Source: Bacteroidota bacterium
Lineage (GTDB): Bacteria > Bacteroidota > Bacteroidia > 2-12-FULL-35-15
DNA: 45,914 nt
Direction: 5' to 3'
Assembly (NCBI GenBank): GCA_025963715.1
Contig: JAOQAG010000036.1
Coordinates: 1 to 45,914, forward strand
The translations under genes were made by a program, and so were the position numbers. Below, one piece after another: positions 35,651-44,672 of this stretch (positions within the stretch are counted from its first letter, which is position 1; every line of letters begins with the position of its first letter). The notes beneath the pieces are model-generated. The model saw only the letters and a list, made by a program, of their open reading frames with translations, did not search any database and was not told where the DNA came from.

Positions 35651-36895
35651 CTAAAGACTACCGACTACCGACTTTTTCGGATAACACAGGTAATATTTTT
35701 TCACTGTTTTTGCCAGTACATCCACGTTCAGCTGATCGGAGGCTTCGGTAATATCGGCCACGGTGCCGTCCTTAAACAAAATATTGATGCTGATCTCATC
35801 GGCACGGTAGGCGTCATTTTCCACATCTTTTGAAAAAACAAAATACTCCACTTCCTGGTCATTCAAATGCAATTGCTGTTTTACTTCATTTTTGATCCGT
35901 TCGATCTTTTCTTTTTCAAAAGGCTGCTTTTGCAGTTCCACTTTGAATAATTCGCGGTTTACCAGTTTTTTGCAGAGCATGGAAAGTACGCGGTCGGGGT
36001 GCTCTGTCCATACTTTTATGGATGCCATGATGTCGTAATCGTCCAGTTTGGCAAAGGTTTCCAGCAGGGAACGATCGGTGCTGAAATCGGCTTTGTTGTA
36101 TTTGTGATATAAAAAAACATGCAGTGCCGGTGTGCAGAATAATTCAATTTTTTGTTCGGCCAGCTCTTTGGCGCGTTTCAGAATATTGACCAGTAAATTT
36201 TCGGCGCTCAGCACTGTTTTATGCAGGTATACTTGCCAGTACATCAGCCTGCGGGCGATGATGAATTTTTCGATGGAATAGATCCCCTTCACTTCGATTG
36301 CCAGCTCATCGTTTACCACATTGAGCATTTTGATGATGCGATCGGAGCTGACCACGCCTTCGGAAACTCCGGTAAAAAAACTATCGCGGTTAAGGTAATC
36401 GAGGCGGTCCATGTCCAGCTGACTGGAAACCAACTGGTGCAGGAATTTTTTCGGGTATTTATCCTGGAAGATCTCAATTGCCAGCGTTAGCTCGCCTTTA
36501 AACTGTTCGTTGAGGCGGCTCATCAGTAATTCGGAAATATTTTCGTGGTTGATATTGCTCACAATGCTGTGTTCGAGTGCATGTGAAAAAGGTCCGTGGC
36601 CGATGTCGTGCAGCAGGATGGCAATGGTAACGCCCTGTGCCTCTTCCGGTGTGACCTCCTGTCCTTTTGAGCGCAATACGTCAATGGCCTGTCCCATCAG
36701 GTGCATGGCGCCCATCGCATGATGGAAGCGGGTATGCAGCGCACCGGGATACACAAGATTAGTTAATCCCAATTGTTTGATCCTGCGCAAGCGCTGAAAA
36801 TAGGGATGATCAATAAGATCGTAAATGATCACGAAAGGAATGGAAACGAAACCATAAATGGGATCGTTGAATATTTTTAGTTTGTTAGAATTCAT
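35651..36895 (-). CDS. HD-domain phosphohydrolase (dGTPase/SAMHD-like)
   Basis: A 414-residue enzyme of the COG1078 type. The HD metal-binding residues are visible as His58/His59 in HTRFHHAMG, His96-Asp97 in ILLHDIGHGPFSH, and the Asp of LDMDRLDYLNRD. Family members hydrolyse deoxynucleoside triphosphates; the exact substrate here is unknown. It is the usual neighbour of lpxD in Bacteroidota. The next gene on the same strand, a small secreted protein, ends 28 bases upstream of this start. Confidence 0.88.
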   Translation of the reverse strand: MNSNKLKIFNDPIYGFVSIPFVIIYDLIDHPYFQRLRRIKQLGLTNLVYPGALHTRFHHAMGAMHLMGQAIDVLRSKGQEVTPEEAQGVTIAILLHDIGHGPFSHALEHSIVSNINHENISELLMSRLNEQFKGELTLAIEIFQDKYPKKFLHQLVSSQLDMDRLDYLNRDSFFTGVSEGVVSSDRIIKMLNVVNDELAIEVKGIYSIEKFIIARRLMYWQVYLHKTVLSAENLLVNILKRAKELAEQKIELFCTPALHVFLYHKYNKADFSTDRSLLETFAKLDDYDIMASIKVWTEHPDRVLSMLCKKLVNRELFKVELQKQPFEKEKIERIKNEVKQQLHLNDQEVEYFVFSKDVENDAYRADEISINILFKDGTVADITEASDQLNVDVLAKTVKKYYLCYPKKSVVGSL

Positions 36896-36923
36896 TTTTT
36901 AGTAAAAGCAGGTTGATAAAATA

Positions 36924-37289
36924 TTACATGACAATGCCGTAAGTGCCCGGTTTACCCTCAATTGCCGGTGCTATTAATTTTAATTTGTAAATGTATGTGA
37001 TATGATTTGCCAATGTTTTATTTTCTATGGCTTCGCGGATGCAATTCTGGTGAATAAAAATGGTGTTCCCCAGATAAAATCCATGCATCACTTTAATGAC
37101 CTTGTATTTTAAAACCACATCGGTCATGTGAATGCCGCAGTAGGGCGGGAGTACCAGCTCTTTTAAATTATCGAACAGCATTACCTGTACTTCGATCGTT
37201 TCTTCTTTTTGAGCTGCAGCCGTTTGTGCTGGCACGTAAATGGTTGCCAACAGCAATAGGAATAAAGAAAAGCAGATCTTTAATTTCAT
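36924..37289 (-). CDS. Small secreted protein of unknown function
   Basis: A 121-residue exported protein. ATGs occur at 37301 and 37289; the second gives the cleaner signal peptide (MKLKICFSLFLLLLATIYV, ending PAQ, Gln at +1). The mature part has a single short beta-rich domain with PPYCGIHMTDVVLKYKVIKV and one further Cys. I do not recognise the family. It lies 28 bases before the HD phosphohydrolase gene and is probably co-transcribed with it. It diverges from porX across a repeat-containing gap. Confidence 0.65.
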   Translation of the reverse strand: MKLKICFSLFLLLLATIYVPAQTAAAQKEETIEVQVMLFDNLKELVLPPYCGIHMTDVVLKYKVIKVMHGFYLGNTIFIHQNCIREAIENKTLANHITYIYKLKLIAPAIEGKPGTYGIVM

Positions 37290-37366
37290 GAGCAGAATCA
37301 TGCAAAATTAGTAAATATTAACGTTTGAAGCACAATAATAATGAATGCTGTGTGTTTAAAAGTAGA

Positions 37367-37484
37367 GCCACAGATTCACAGATTTTACGCGATCAAAAAA
37401 TTAAACAGATTCCTACATTAAGCTGAGCTAAATATTTTTTATCCGGGTAATTTTTTTAAAATTTAAAATCTGTGAATCTGTGGC
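37367..37484. repeat. Family C element between a secreted-protein gene and porX
   Basis: 118 bp with full GCCACAGATTCACAGATT / AATCTGTGAATCTGTGGC ends in the divergent gap upstream of porX, so the porX promoter must be within its right end or in the 64 bases after it. Confidence 0.85.
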
Positions 37485-37548
37485 AAAAAACGCAGTCGAT
37501 TGATTGCAATGTTGTACATTTATAAATTCAAAATTTAATAAAACAACT

Positions 37549-39102
37549 ATGGAAAGAATTAACGTTTTGTGGGCTGATGATGAAATTGACTTGTTGAAAC
37601 CACACATTTTATTTTTAAAAGATAAAGGCTATGATGTGCATACCGCAACCAGCGGTGATGAAGCATTGGAACTGGCCGAAAAAAATAATTATTCGGTAGT
37701 GCTGCTTGATGAGAATATGCCGGGATTATCGGGTTTGGAAACGCTGAACCAGCTGAAAGTAAAATACTCGGACCTGCCGGTGATCATGATCACTAAAAGT
37801 GAAGAGGAGCATTTAATGGAAGATGCGATCGGGTCAAAGATTTCGGATTACCTGATCAAGCCGGTAAACCCGAACCAGATCCTGCTTTCGTTGAAAAAAA
37901 CACTGGATAACAGGCGCCTGATCTCGGAAAAAACAACCTCGAATTACCAGCAGGAATTTCGCCAGATAGGGATGACAATGAGCGACCGTTTGAGCTGGCC
38001 AGAATGGCAGGACGTTTATAAAAAATTGGTATACTGGGAACTGGAGCTGGAGAAAAGCAAGGATGAAAGCATGTTCGAGATCCTGAAAATGCAAAAATCG
38101 GAAGCGAATAAATTGTACGGAAAATTCATTGAAAATAATTATGTCGGCTGGCTGAATGGAAAAACGCAAAATCCGCCGTTATTCTCCCATACTATTTTCA
38201 AGCAGCGCATTGCACCGATGCTGGACAAGGACGAATCCACATTTGTGGTGCTGATCGATAATCTGCGTTACGATCAATGGAAAATTATCCAGCCGATCAT
38301 TGCCGATTATTTTAAAATTGACAATGAGGAATTGTACAGCAGTATTTTGCCAACAGCAACACAATATGCCCGCAATGCTTTTTTCGCAGGCTTAATGCCG
38401 AGCGAGATCGAAAAACGTTTTCCTAAATTATGGCTGAACGATGAAGATGAGGGCGGAAAAAATATGCACGAGGAAGAGCTGCTGGTAGAACAATTGAAAC
38501 GTTTGGGGAAAGATGTGAAAATGAGTTATAATAAGATCACGAATCATGCTGCCGGTAAAAAATTATCCGAGAACATGAGTAACCTGATGCAGAACAAGCT
38601 GAATGTGATCGTGTATAATTTTGTAGATATGTTATCGCATGCACGTACGGAAATGGAAGTGATCCGCGAGCTGGCGGATGATGAAAAAGCATACCGTTCC
38701 ATTACGTTATCGTGGTTTGAGCATTCGCCATTGCACGAGATCATCAAACAAATTGCTGCAAAAAAATGCAGGCTGGTGATCACTACCGATCACGGAACAA
38801 TTAAAGTAACGGAGCCATCCAAAGTAGTGGGGGATAGAAATGTAAATACCAATTTGCGTTACAAACAAGGTAAAAGCCTGGATTATGTGAAAAAAGATGT
38901 GTTTGAGATCCGTAACCCGGCTGATGCATTTTTACCAAAACAACATGTAAGCTCTGCGTTTGTATTTGTAAAAGAGGATATGTTTTTTGCATACCCGAAC
39001 AATTACAATTATTATGTGAGCTATTACCGGAATACCTTTCAGCATGGCGGTTTGTCGATGGAGGAGATGATCATTCCGTTTATTACTTTATCACCGAAGT
39101 AA
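37549..39102 (+). CDS. porX: PorX-type response regulator with PglZ domain
   Basis: A 517-residue two-domain regulator of type IX secretion. Residues 1-120 form a receiver domain with Asp10/Asp11, the phosphate acceptor Asp54 (VVLLDENMPG), Thr82 and Lys104 (DYLIKPVNP). A helical linker (about 125-215) leads to a PglZ domain of the alkaline phosphatase superfamily, with metal ligands in VLIDNLRYDQW and VITTDHGTIKV. Known PorX proteins work with a PorY histidine kinase and a SigP sigma factor; neither gene is in this window. The frame is open from 37504, but the ATG at 37549 fits the receiver domain. A repeat abuts the stop. Confidence 0.93.
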   Translation: MERINVLWADDEIDLLKPHILFLKDKGYDVHTATSGDEALELAEKNNYSVVLLDENMPGLSGLETLNQLKVKYSDLPVIMITKSEEEHLMEDAIGSKISDYLIKPVNPNQILLSLKKTLDNRRLISEKTTSNYQQEFRQIGMTMSDRLSWPEWQDVYKKLVYWELELEKSKDESMFEILKMQKSEANKLYGKFIENNYVGWLNGKTQNPPLFSHTIFKQRIAPMLDKDESTFVVLIDNLRYDQWKIIQPIIADYFKIDNEELYSSILPTATQYARNAFFAGLMPSEIEKRFPKLWLNDEDEGGKNMHEEELLVEQLKRLGKDVKMSYNKITNHAAGKKLSENMSNLMQNKLNVIVYNFVDMLSHARTEMEVIRELADDEKAYRSITLSWFEHSPLHEIIKQIAAKKCRLVITTDHGTIKVTEPSKVVGDRNVNTNLRYKQGKSLDYVKKDVFEIRNPADAFLPKQHVSSAFVFVKEDMFFAYPNNYNYYVSYYRNTFQHGGLSMEEMIIPFITLSPK

Positions 39103-39209
39103 GGTTACGAATTACGAATAAATACGAATGTACGAATCTGTGTTTGCTAAACTAAAATTATAAAATTGCGCAGGATCAATTCCCCTCTTGAGAGAGGTCA
39201 GGGGTGTGT
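39103..39209. repeat. Family M/E fragment and solo family D arm between porX and tsaE
   Basis: GGTTACGAATTACGAATAAA starts directly after the porX stop (39103-39140). A single family D arm is at 39180-39209, with the same AGGATCAAT before it as the copy at 31760. Confidence 0.7.
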
Positions 39210-39229
39210 TTCTGCGGCATGATAAAAAA

Positions 39230-39649
39230 ATGCAACATACAATTATTATTAACAACATTTCTGATCTTTCTGCCGCTGCTGCTGAATTTTTAAAAATATG
39301 CAGCGGCAAAAAGATCTTTGCTTTTTCCGGACAGATGGGCGCCGGAAAAACAACATTCATCAAAACCGTGTGTGAAGCGCTGGGTGTGAAAGATCCCATC
39401 AGCAGTCCTACCTTTTCCATTGTCAACGAATATGTTGCTGCCACCGGGGAAAAAATTTACCATTTCGATTTTTACCGCATCAAATCGGAAAGCGAAGCCT
39501 ACGACATGGGCTACGAGGAATACCTGTATTCCAAGGCCTGGTGTTTTATTGAATGGCCCGAAAAAATCGATGGCCTGCTGCCCGATAATACGGTGCAGGT
39601 AAGCATTTCTCTGCAGGATGATAAACGCACATTGTTTATAAATCTATAA
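39230..39649 (+). CDS. tsaE: tRNA threonylcarbamoyladenosine synthesis ATPase TsaE
   Basis: A 139-residue P-loop ATPase needed with TsaB, TsaC and TsaD for the t6A modification of tRNAs. Walker A is GQMGAGKTTF (about residues 33-42), followed by the conserved DPISSPTFSIVNEYV and a later FIEWPEKI. The frame opens upstream at 39188 inside a dispersed repeat; the ATG at 39230 gives the normal length. The porX-tsaE-ald order is seen in other Bacteroidota, but here two extra secreted-protein genes lie between tsaE and ald. Confidence 0.92.
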   Translation: MQHTIIINNISDLSAAAAEFLKICSGKKIFAFSGQMGAGKTTFIKTVCEALGVKDPISSPTFSIVNEYVAATGEKIYHFDFYRIKSESEAYDMGYEEYLYSKAWCFIEWPEKIDGLLPDNTVQVSISLQDDKRTLFINL

Positions 39650-39740
39650 ATAACTCATTTCTTGTTTTTTTTTAACGTGTAAATAGCCTTATATTTACAT
39701 CGATAAAAAATAATGTTTCATCTAAATAAACCATTTACTC

Positions 39741-40064
39741 ATGAAAAAGAAAATTTTCTCCTTCATCCTTGCTGTAGGGATCTCCGGCAGTATATTCGCA
39801 CAGGATGGCGCTAAAAAGATCGGTGCAAACCCGGATCTGCAGCAAATTACCGTATTAAAAGACAAAGCGGCAGCTATTTCTGCGGCAGAATCGGCAGCAG
39901 CCAGTACATCGCGTGCAAACGCAGCGGCAGCGCATGATAAGATAACTGCATTGTATGCGGATTATACCAAAGAACTTGAAAATCAAAAGAAAATTCACGC
40001 GAAGGAAGCAAAAACAGTTGCCGCTCTTGATGCTGAATTGAAATTGATCAACACACAGAAATAA
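39741..40064 (+). CDS. Small secreted Ala-rich helical protein
   Basis: A 107-residue exported protein. The signal peptide (residues 1-21) ends IFAQ. The mature protein is almost entirely helical and rich in Ala, Lys and Glu (for example SAAESAAASTSRANAAAAHD), with heptad-like spacing that suggests a coiled coil. I do not recognise a family. It lies 20 bases upstream of the T9SS cargo gene on the same strand and is probably co-transcribed with it, so it may help its export or attachment, but that is inference. Confidence 0.7.
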   Translation: MKKKIFSFILAVGISGSIFAQDGAKKIGANPDLQQITVLKDKAAAISAAESAAASTSRANAAAAHDKITALYADYTKELENQKKIHAKEAKTVAALDAELKLINTQK

Positions 40065-40084
40065 ACCACGTAAAACAAACAGAC

Positions 40085-42385
40085 ATGAAAACAAACTACA
40101 CTCTAAAATCGTTAGTAGTGGCGACATTCTTTGCGGGACTCGCATTGAATGTAAATGCGCAGGCCGTTTCGGAAAGCTTTAATGATATTACCACACTGGC
40201 CGGTAGCGGCTGGGTAATGACCAATGCCAGCGTTGCCGTAGGAACTACAAACTGGTTCCAGGGAACAAGCGTTGCCGGTGGCGGCCCGTTTGATTCTTAC
40301 AATGGAGCAGCAAATGCATACATCGGAGCAAATTATAACAACACCGGTAATACAGGTACGATCAGCAACTGGCTGATGATGCCTAACCGCACGCTGAGAA
40401 ACGGTGATGTGATCACTTTTTATACACGCAAAGTATCCCCGGATAATTATGCCGATCGTTTGGAAGTGCGTATGAGCACCAACGGCGCCAGCACAAGCGT
40501 TGGAACGGGAACGGCAGTAGGCGATTATACAACGCTGCTGCTGAGCGTTAATCCTACACTGGTATTAGGTGTTTATCCTGTTAACTGGACGCTTTATACA
40601 ATTACCATCAGCGGCTTACCGGCACCAACTTCCGGACGGGTTGCTTTCCGTTATTTTGTTACAGGTGGCGGTTACCTTGGTACCGCTTCTGATTACATCG
40701 GGATCGACCAGGTTGATTATACACCTTATGTATGCCCTACTGTAAACGTAACGCCAAGTTCAGTAACCGGTGGAACTGCAGGAACGGCATATTCCTCCAC
40801 ATTGAGCCAAACAGGCGCATTGGGCGCTCCATCTTTTGCTGTAACAGCAGGCGCATTGCCTCCGGGATTAACACTTTCTGCATCCGGAACTATTTCAGGC
40901 ACGCCAACTGCAACCGGTACATTTAACTTTACAGCATCTGTAAGCGATGCAAGCGGATGTGTTGGTTCAACAGCATACAGCCTTACCATCGTTTGCCCGA
41001 TCAACGGCGCTGCACTTACAACACCACCGGCATTGTGTACAAACGGAACGCCTTATACACTTGTTGAAGGTTCGCCAGCAGGCGGTACATACAGCGGTAC
41101 AAACGTAAGCGGCGGAATGTTTGATCCTTCATCAGGAAGCCAGAGCATTACTTATACATTGATCGATCCATACGGTTGTACGCAAACAGCAAACGGTATA
41201 GTTACTGTAAATATACCTCCTGCAGTAGGCGCAAGCTCTGATGCGGCAGCAAATACTATTTGTAACGGCGCTTCTGTAACACTTACAGGCAGCGGAGCAG
41301 ATACATATGTATGGGATAACAGTGTGACGGATGGCGTGGCATTTATGCCAACCGATACAACTGTATATACCGTAACCGGCACAGCTACATCCACAGGTTG
41401 CAGCTCTACGGAAACGATCACTGTTAATGTAAATGGATTACCAACAGTAACAGCAAGCTCCAATGCTCCTGCAAACACCGTGTGTGAAGGATCGCTGGTA
41501 ACTTTAACCGGTGGTGGTGCCGATACATATACATGGGATAACAGTGTAATGGATGGTGTTGCTTTTAGTGTAGCAGATACAACAATGTACATGGTAATGG
41601 GAACAACTACGGCAACAGGCTGTAGTAATATGGCCATGATCACTGTTTATACAAATCCGCTTCCTGCTGTAACAGCAACTTCTGATGCTCCTTTAAACAC
41701 AGTGTGTGCAGGTTCATCTGTAACTCTAAATGGAGTAGGAGCTGATAATTATGCATGGGATAACAGCGTAGTGGATGGTGTTGCTTTTACAGTATCAGCA
41801 ACTGCTGATTACATTGTAACCGGTACAAGTATTGCAACCGGTTGTTCGGCTAACGATACCATTACTATCACGGTAAATCCATTACCAGCAGTTGATTTTC
41901 CTGCGTTTGCAGGGTTAGTGTGCGACTATTCACCGGTGCTTACACTTAGCGGTGGAAGTCCTGCAGGCGGTACATTCTCCGGAACCAGCGTTACCGCAGG
42001 TTCATTTGATCCAACCATTGGTGCTGGCATGTACCTGATCACGTATTCGTATACGGATGCGAACGGTTGTGCAAATTCGGATACCTCCAGCATTACGGTA
42101 GACGTTTGTACAGGAATTGCAGCGAACAGCAATGTCGAAAATGTAATGGTGTATCCAAACCCAAGTAATGGTGCATTTACAGTGGAATTTAACCAGGCTG
42201 TGGCCGGAAAAGTTTCTGTGAAAATCACCGACCTTCAGGGTAAATTAATTGCAGATGAGGAACTGAGCAATTTTGCAGGCAATTACAAAAACAACTTTGA
42301 TCTGAGCAGTTTCAACAAAGGAATGTACTTGTTGGAAGTAACAGGCAACAACACTCATTTTGTGAGCAAAGTGATCCTGAAATAA
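40085..42385 (+). CDS. Type IX secretion cargo protein with adhesin-like domains (type A sorting domain)
   Basis: A 766-residue surface or secreted protein. The signal peptide ends NVNAQ (about residue 26). Residues about 30-215 look like a choice-of-anchor J / cleaved-adhesin domain (ISNWLMMPNRTLRNGDVITF, YIGIDQVDY). Residues about 220-305 are a putative Ig (He_PIG) domain. Residues about 380-600 hold three tandem Ig-like units sharing the motif ADxYxWDNSVxDGVAF. The last 80 residues are a T9SS type A sorting domain (VMVYPNPSNGAFTVEF, FNKGMYLLEVTGN, SKVILK), which directs secretion and removal or anchoring at the surface. It has no catalytic domain. A strong terminator follows at 42408-42438. 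Confidence 0.9.
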   Translation: MKTNYTLKSLVVATFFAGLALNVNAQAVSESFNDITTLAGSGWVMTNASVAVGTTNWFQGTSVAGGGPFDSYNGAANAYIGANYNNTGNTGTISNWLMMPNRTLRNGDVITFYTRKVSPDNYADRLEVRMSTNGASTSVGTGTAVGDYTTLLLSVNPTLVLGVYPVNWTLYTITISGLPAPTSGRVAFRYFVTGGGYLGTASDYIGIDQVDYTPYVCPTVNVTPSSVTGGTAGTAYSSTLSQTGALGAPSFAVTAGALPPGLTLSASGTISGTPTATGTFNFTASVSDASGCVGSTAYSLTIVCPINGAALTTPPALCTNGTPYTLVEGSPAGGTYSGTNVSGGMFDPSSGSQSITYTLIDPYGCTQTANGIVTVNIPPAVGASSDAAANTICNGASVTLTGSGADTYVWDNSVTDGVAFMPTDTTVYTVTGTATSTGCSSTETITVNVNGLPTVTASSNAPANTVCEGSLVTLTGGGADTYTWDNSVMDGVAFSVADTTMYMVMGTTTATGCSNMAMITVYTNPLPAVTATSDAPLNTVCAGSSVTLNGVGADNYAWDNSVVDGVAFTVSATADYIVTGTSIATGCSANDTITITVNPLPAVDFPAFAGLVCDYSPVLTLSGGSPAGGTFSGTSVTAGSFDPTIGAGMYLITYSYTDANGCANSDTSSITVDVCTGIAANSNVENVMVYPNPSNGAFTVEFNQAVAGKVSVKITDLQGKLIADEELSNFAGNYKNNFDLSSFNKGMYLLEVTGNNTHFVSKVILK

Positions 42386-42407
42386 TTTTAGATTTTTTTG
42401 AATGGAG

Positions 42408-42438
42408 AAGCCGGAACTTATTGTTCCGGCTTTTTTTA
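42408..42438 (+). terminator. Stem-loop terminator of the T9SS cargo gene
   Basis: A perfect 10-bp stem (AAGCCGGAAC / GTTCCGGCTT) with a 5-base loop and a T-run, 23 bases after the stop codon. Confidence 0.9.
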
Positions 42439-42547
42439 TGCGCCGTTTTTACATTGCCCCAAACCTTGCAGATCCATTTGCATGCCGGGAGCGTTTGGGT
42501 TTAGTAACTGACTCAAATTTTAAACGGCATATTTCTAATAGTTTTTG

Positions 42548-42555
42548 TAAATTTG
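42548..42555 (+). promoter_or_regulatory. Possible -7 promoter element of ald
   Basis: TAAATTTG fits TAnnTTTG, 28 bases before the ATG at 42584. No clear -33 element is seen. Confidence 0.35.
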
Positions 42556-42583
42556 TGTTCTCTCTGCAAACAAAAGACCGACT

Positions 42584-43801
42584 ATGAAAACATCTAAGGA
42601 ATTATTGGCTTCACTTACGCAAACGGCGCTTATGCCGCAGGAAGAAATGCTGGAAGTGGGCCGTAAAAAGGGTAAATTGTTCATTGGGATTCCAAAAGAG
42701 ATCTCTTTCCAGGAAAACCGTGTTGCCCTGGTTCCGGATGCAGTAGCCTTGCTGGTAAACAACGGGCACCGTGTGGTGGTGGAAACCAACGCCGGTAAAA
42801 TGGCTAATTTTCAGGACCATGATTACAGCGAAGCGGGTGCACAGATCGTGTACAGCGCCGAAGATGTGTTTAAAGCAGATATTATTTTAAAAGTAGCGCC
42901 GCCATCTCCGCAGGAAATGGAAATGATGCAGCAGAAACAAACGCTGATCTCTGCGTTGCAGCTAACCGTTCAGCCCGAAGATTTTTTAAAGCAATTAATG
43001 TCCAAAAAGATCACTGCTATTGCCTTCGACTGGATCAAGGACCGGGATGGTATTTACAGCGTGATCCGCTCCATGGGCGAGATTGCCGGTGGAACTTCCA
43101 TTTTGATCGCGGCTGAATATTTAAGCAATGCCAACAACGGACAAGGTGCTATTTTAGGCGGTATTTCCGGAATCTCGCCTACCGAAGTTGTGATTTTAGG
43201 AGCCGGAACAGTAGGGGAGTTTGCCACCCGTGCGGCATTGGGATTAGGCGCTTCCGTAAAAGTATTTGATAATTCCATTTATAAATTAAGACGTTTGCAA
43301 AGCGATATCGGTACACGGATCTTTACTTCCGTGATCCAGCCGCGTGTACTGGCCAAACATTTAAAAACTGCCGATGTGGTGATTGGTGCTATCCGTGCAC
43401 AAAACGGACGTACGCCTTGTGTGGTAACGGAAGCGATGGTGAGTGAAATGAAAGTTGGCTCGGTGATCATTGATGTGAGCATCGATCAGGGCGGTTGTTT
43501 CGAAACATCGGAAGTGACCAATCATTCCAAACCGGTATTCCGTAAACACGGCGTGATCCATTATTGTGTTCCGAACATTGCTTCGCGTGTTTCGCGCACG
43601 GCATCGTATGCACTCAGTACTATTTTTGCTCCTATTTTGTTGAACATCGGCGAAGAAGGTGGTGTGGAAAATATGCTGCGCAGGGACGAAGGTGTGCGCA
43701 ACGGGATTTATGTATACAACGGAGTGTTAACTAACCAGGTGCTGGGCGAAATGTTCAAGCTGCCGTACAAGGATATTAATTTGTTTATGGCGGGAATGTA
43801 A
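42584..43801 (+). CDS. ald: Alanine dehydrogenase
   Basis: A 405-residue NAD-dependent enzyme interconverting alanine and pyruvate plus ammonia. The N-terminal part (GIPKEISFQENRVALVPDAV) and the Rossmann motif VILGAGTVGEFATRAALGLG are typical of the alanine dehydrogenase/transhydrogenase family. The length and the C-terminal RDEGVRNGIYVYNGVLTNQ are like those of other bacteroidotal members. The ATG at 42584 is about 20 bases from a possible promoter -7 element (42548-42555). A repeat arm starts five bases after the stop. Confidence 0.92.
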   Translation: MKTSKELLASLTQTALMPQEEMLEVGRKKGKLFIGIPKEISFQENRVALVPDAVALLVNNGHRVVVETNAGKMANFQDHDYSEAGAQIVYSAEDVFKADIILKVAPPSPQEMEMMQQKQTLISALQLTVQPEDFLKQLMSKKITAIAFDWIKDRDGIYSVIRSMGEIAGGTSILIAAEYLSNANNGQGAILGGISGISPTEVVILGAGTVGEFATRAALGLGASVKVFDNSIYKLRRLQSDIGTRIFTSVIQPRVLAKHLKTADVVIGAIRAQNGRTPCVVTEAMVSEMKVGSVIIDVSIDQGGCFETSEVTNHSKPVFRKHGVIHYCVPNIASRVSRTASYALSTIFAPILLNIGEEGGVENMLRRDEGVRNGIYVYNGVLTNQVLGEMFKLPYKDINLFMAGM

Positions 43802-43805
43802 AATA

Positions 43806-44174
43806 AGTTCAAAGTTTAAAGTTCAAAAGTTTAAAGTTAGCTGTGTAGGCTGTACGGATAACGCCCGCCTGAACGATTCGGGCAGGAACAGGAACGAAAC
43901 TGCGAATCTGTATGTGAGTTGTGTTTAATGCGAAGTATGATCTTCAATTATACTGTCATCCCGGGCGCCGACCCGGGATCTCATGAATGTTAGCAGAATG
44001 TGATTGTTACAGTTCTTAATTAACAGATCCCGTGTCAGGCACGGGATGACGATCCGAAAAGATGAATTGATTTTTAATAAAGACAGCAAACATTTAAACG
44101 TTACAACTTTTTAACCTTACAACTTCTTTTACACACAGCACAACTTTAAACTTTTGAACTTTAAACTTTGAACT
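43806..44174. repeat. Intergenic mirror region with 33-nt family B arms
   Basis: The arms 43806-43838 and 44142-44174 are perfect reverse complements of each other and the same sequence as the arms around 3169-3502. Inside are an interrupted family E copy (43852-43910) and a REP-like pair (43955-43980 and 44026-44050). No gene is supported in 43802-44183. Confidence 0.88.
43863..43885. repeat. 23-nt palindromic insert inside a family E repeat
   Basis: GCCCG and CGGGC flank an 11-base centre. Removing these 23 bases restores the GTACGGATAACGAACAGGAAC of the other family E copies exactly. Confidence 0.7.
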
Positions 44175-44183
44175 AAAAAAAAT

Positions 44184-44600
44184 ATGGCGATTCCCGGTAA
44201 AAATGCTGATTTATACAGAAGATTAAGACTTTACGGATTTGGATTTGTATTGGGATTATTGGTCGTTAGTTTTATTTACAAAGGCAAAGGCTGCCAGTTG
44301 CCTAACTCTGCAAAAGTGGAAGAGCTGGCGTTCCAGAAAATGGAATATACCGAGCATGCATTGTGCCGTATGAAATGCCGAAGCATTACCGAAGCGGAGA
44401 TCAGGCAGGTATTAAAAAGCGGGAAAGTAAATTACGATAAAAGTCATGTACATGATAAGCCTTATCCGACTTATGCTATTGAAGGCCCAACCGGCGATGG
44501 AAAAACATTGCGCCTTGTGATTGCTGATGTAGATACCATTTCGAGGCTGGTAACTACCATTGACCTTAAAATGGAAACGGATAGCTGCGATTGCAAATAG
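44184..44600 (+). CDS. DUF4258 protein with N-terminal membrane segment
   Basis: A 138-residue protein. Residues about 14-33 form one hydrophobic segment, and residues about 50-135 match DUF4258 (YTEHALCRMKCRSITEAEIR, then LRLVIADVDTISRLVTTIDL). DUF4258 proteins are related in fold to small RelE-like/BrnT-like toxins, but here the domain is tethered and no antitoxin gene is adjacent. Similar membrane-tethered forms lie close to ald in other Bacteroidota. The ATG at 44184 lies nine bases after a repeat arm. The C-terminus is Cys-rich (DSCDCK). Confidence 0.8.
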   Translation: MAIPGKNADLYRRLRLYGFGFVLGLLVVSFIYKGKGCQLPNSAKVEELAFQKMEYTEHALCRMKCRSITEAEIRQVLKSGKVNYDKSHVHDKPYPTYAIEGPTGDGKTLRLVIADVDTISRLVTTIDLKMETDSCDCK

Positions 44601-44672
44601 AAAGAAATTATAAATGGTGAATTATAAATTATAAATTTTTTTGCTGCTCAGGATAAGTAACTAAATAAAACA

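Noticed and set aside
44184-44600. Toxin-antitoxin module based on the DUF4258 gene
   Set aside because: The domain is joined to a membrane segment, no antitoxin-like gene is next to it, and the location near ald is shared with other Bacteroidota.
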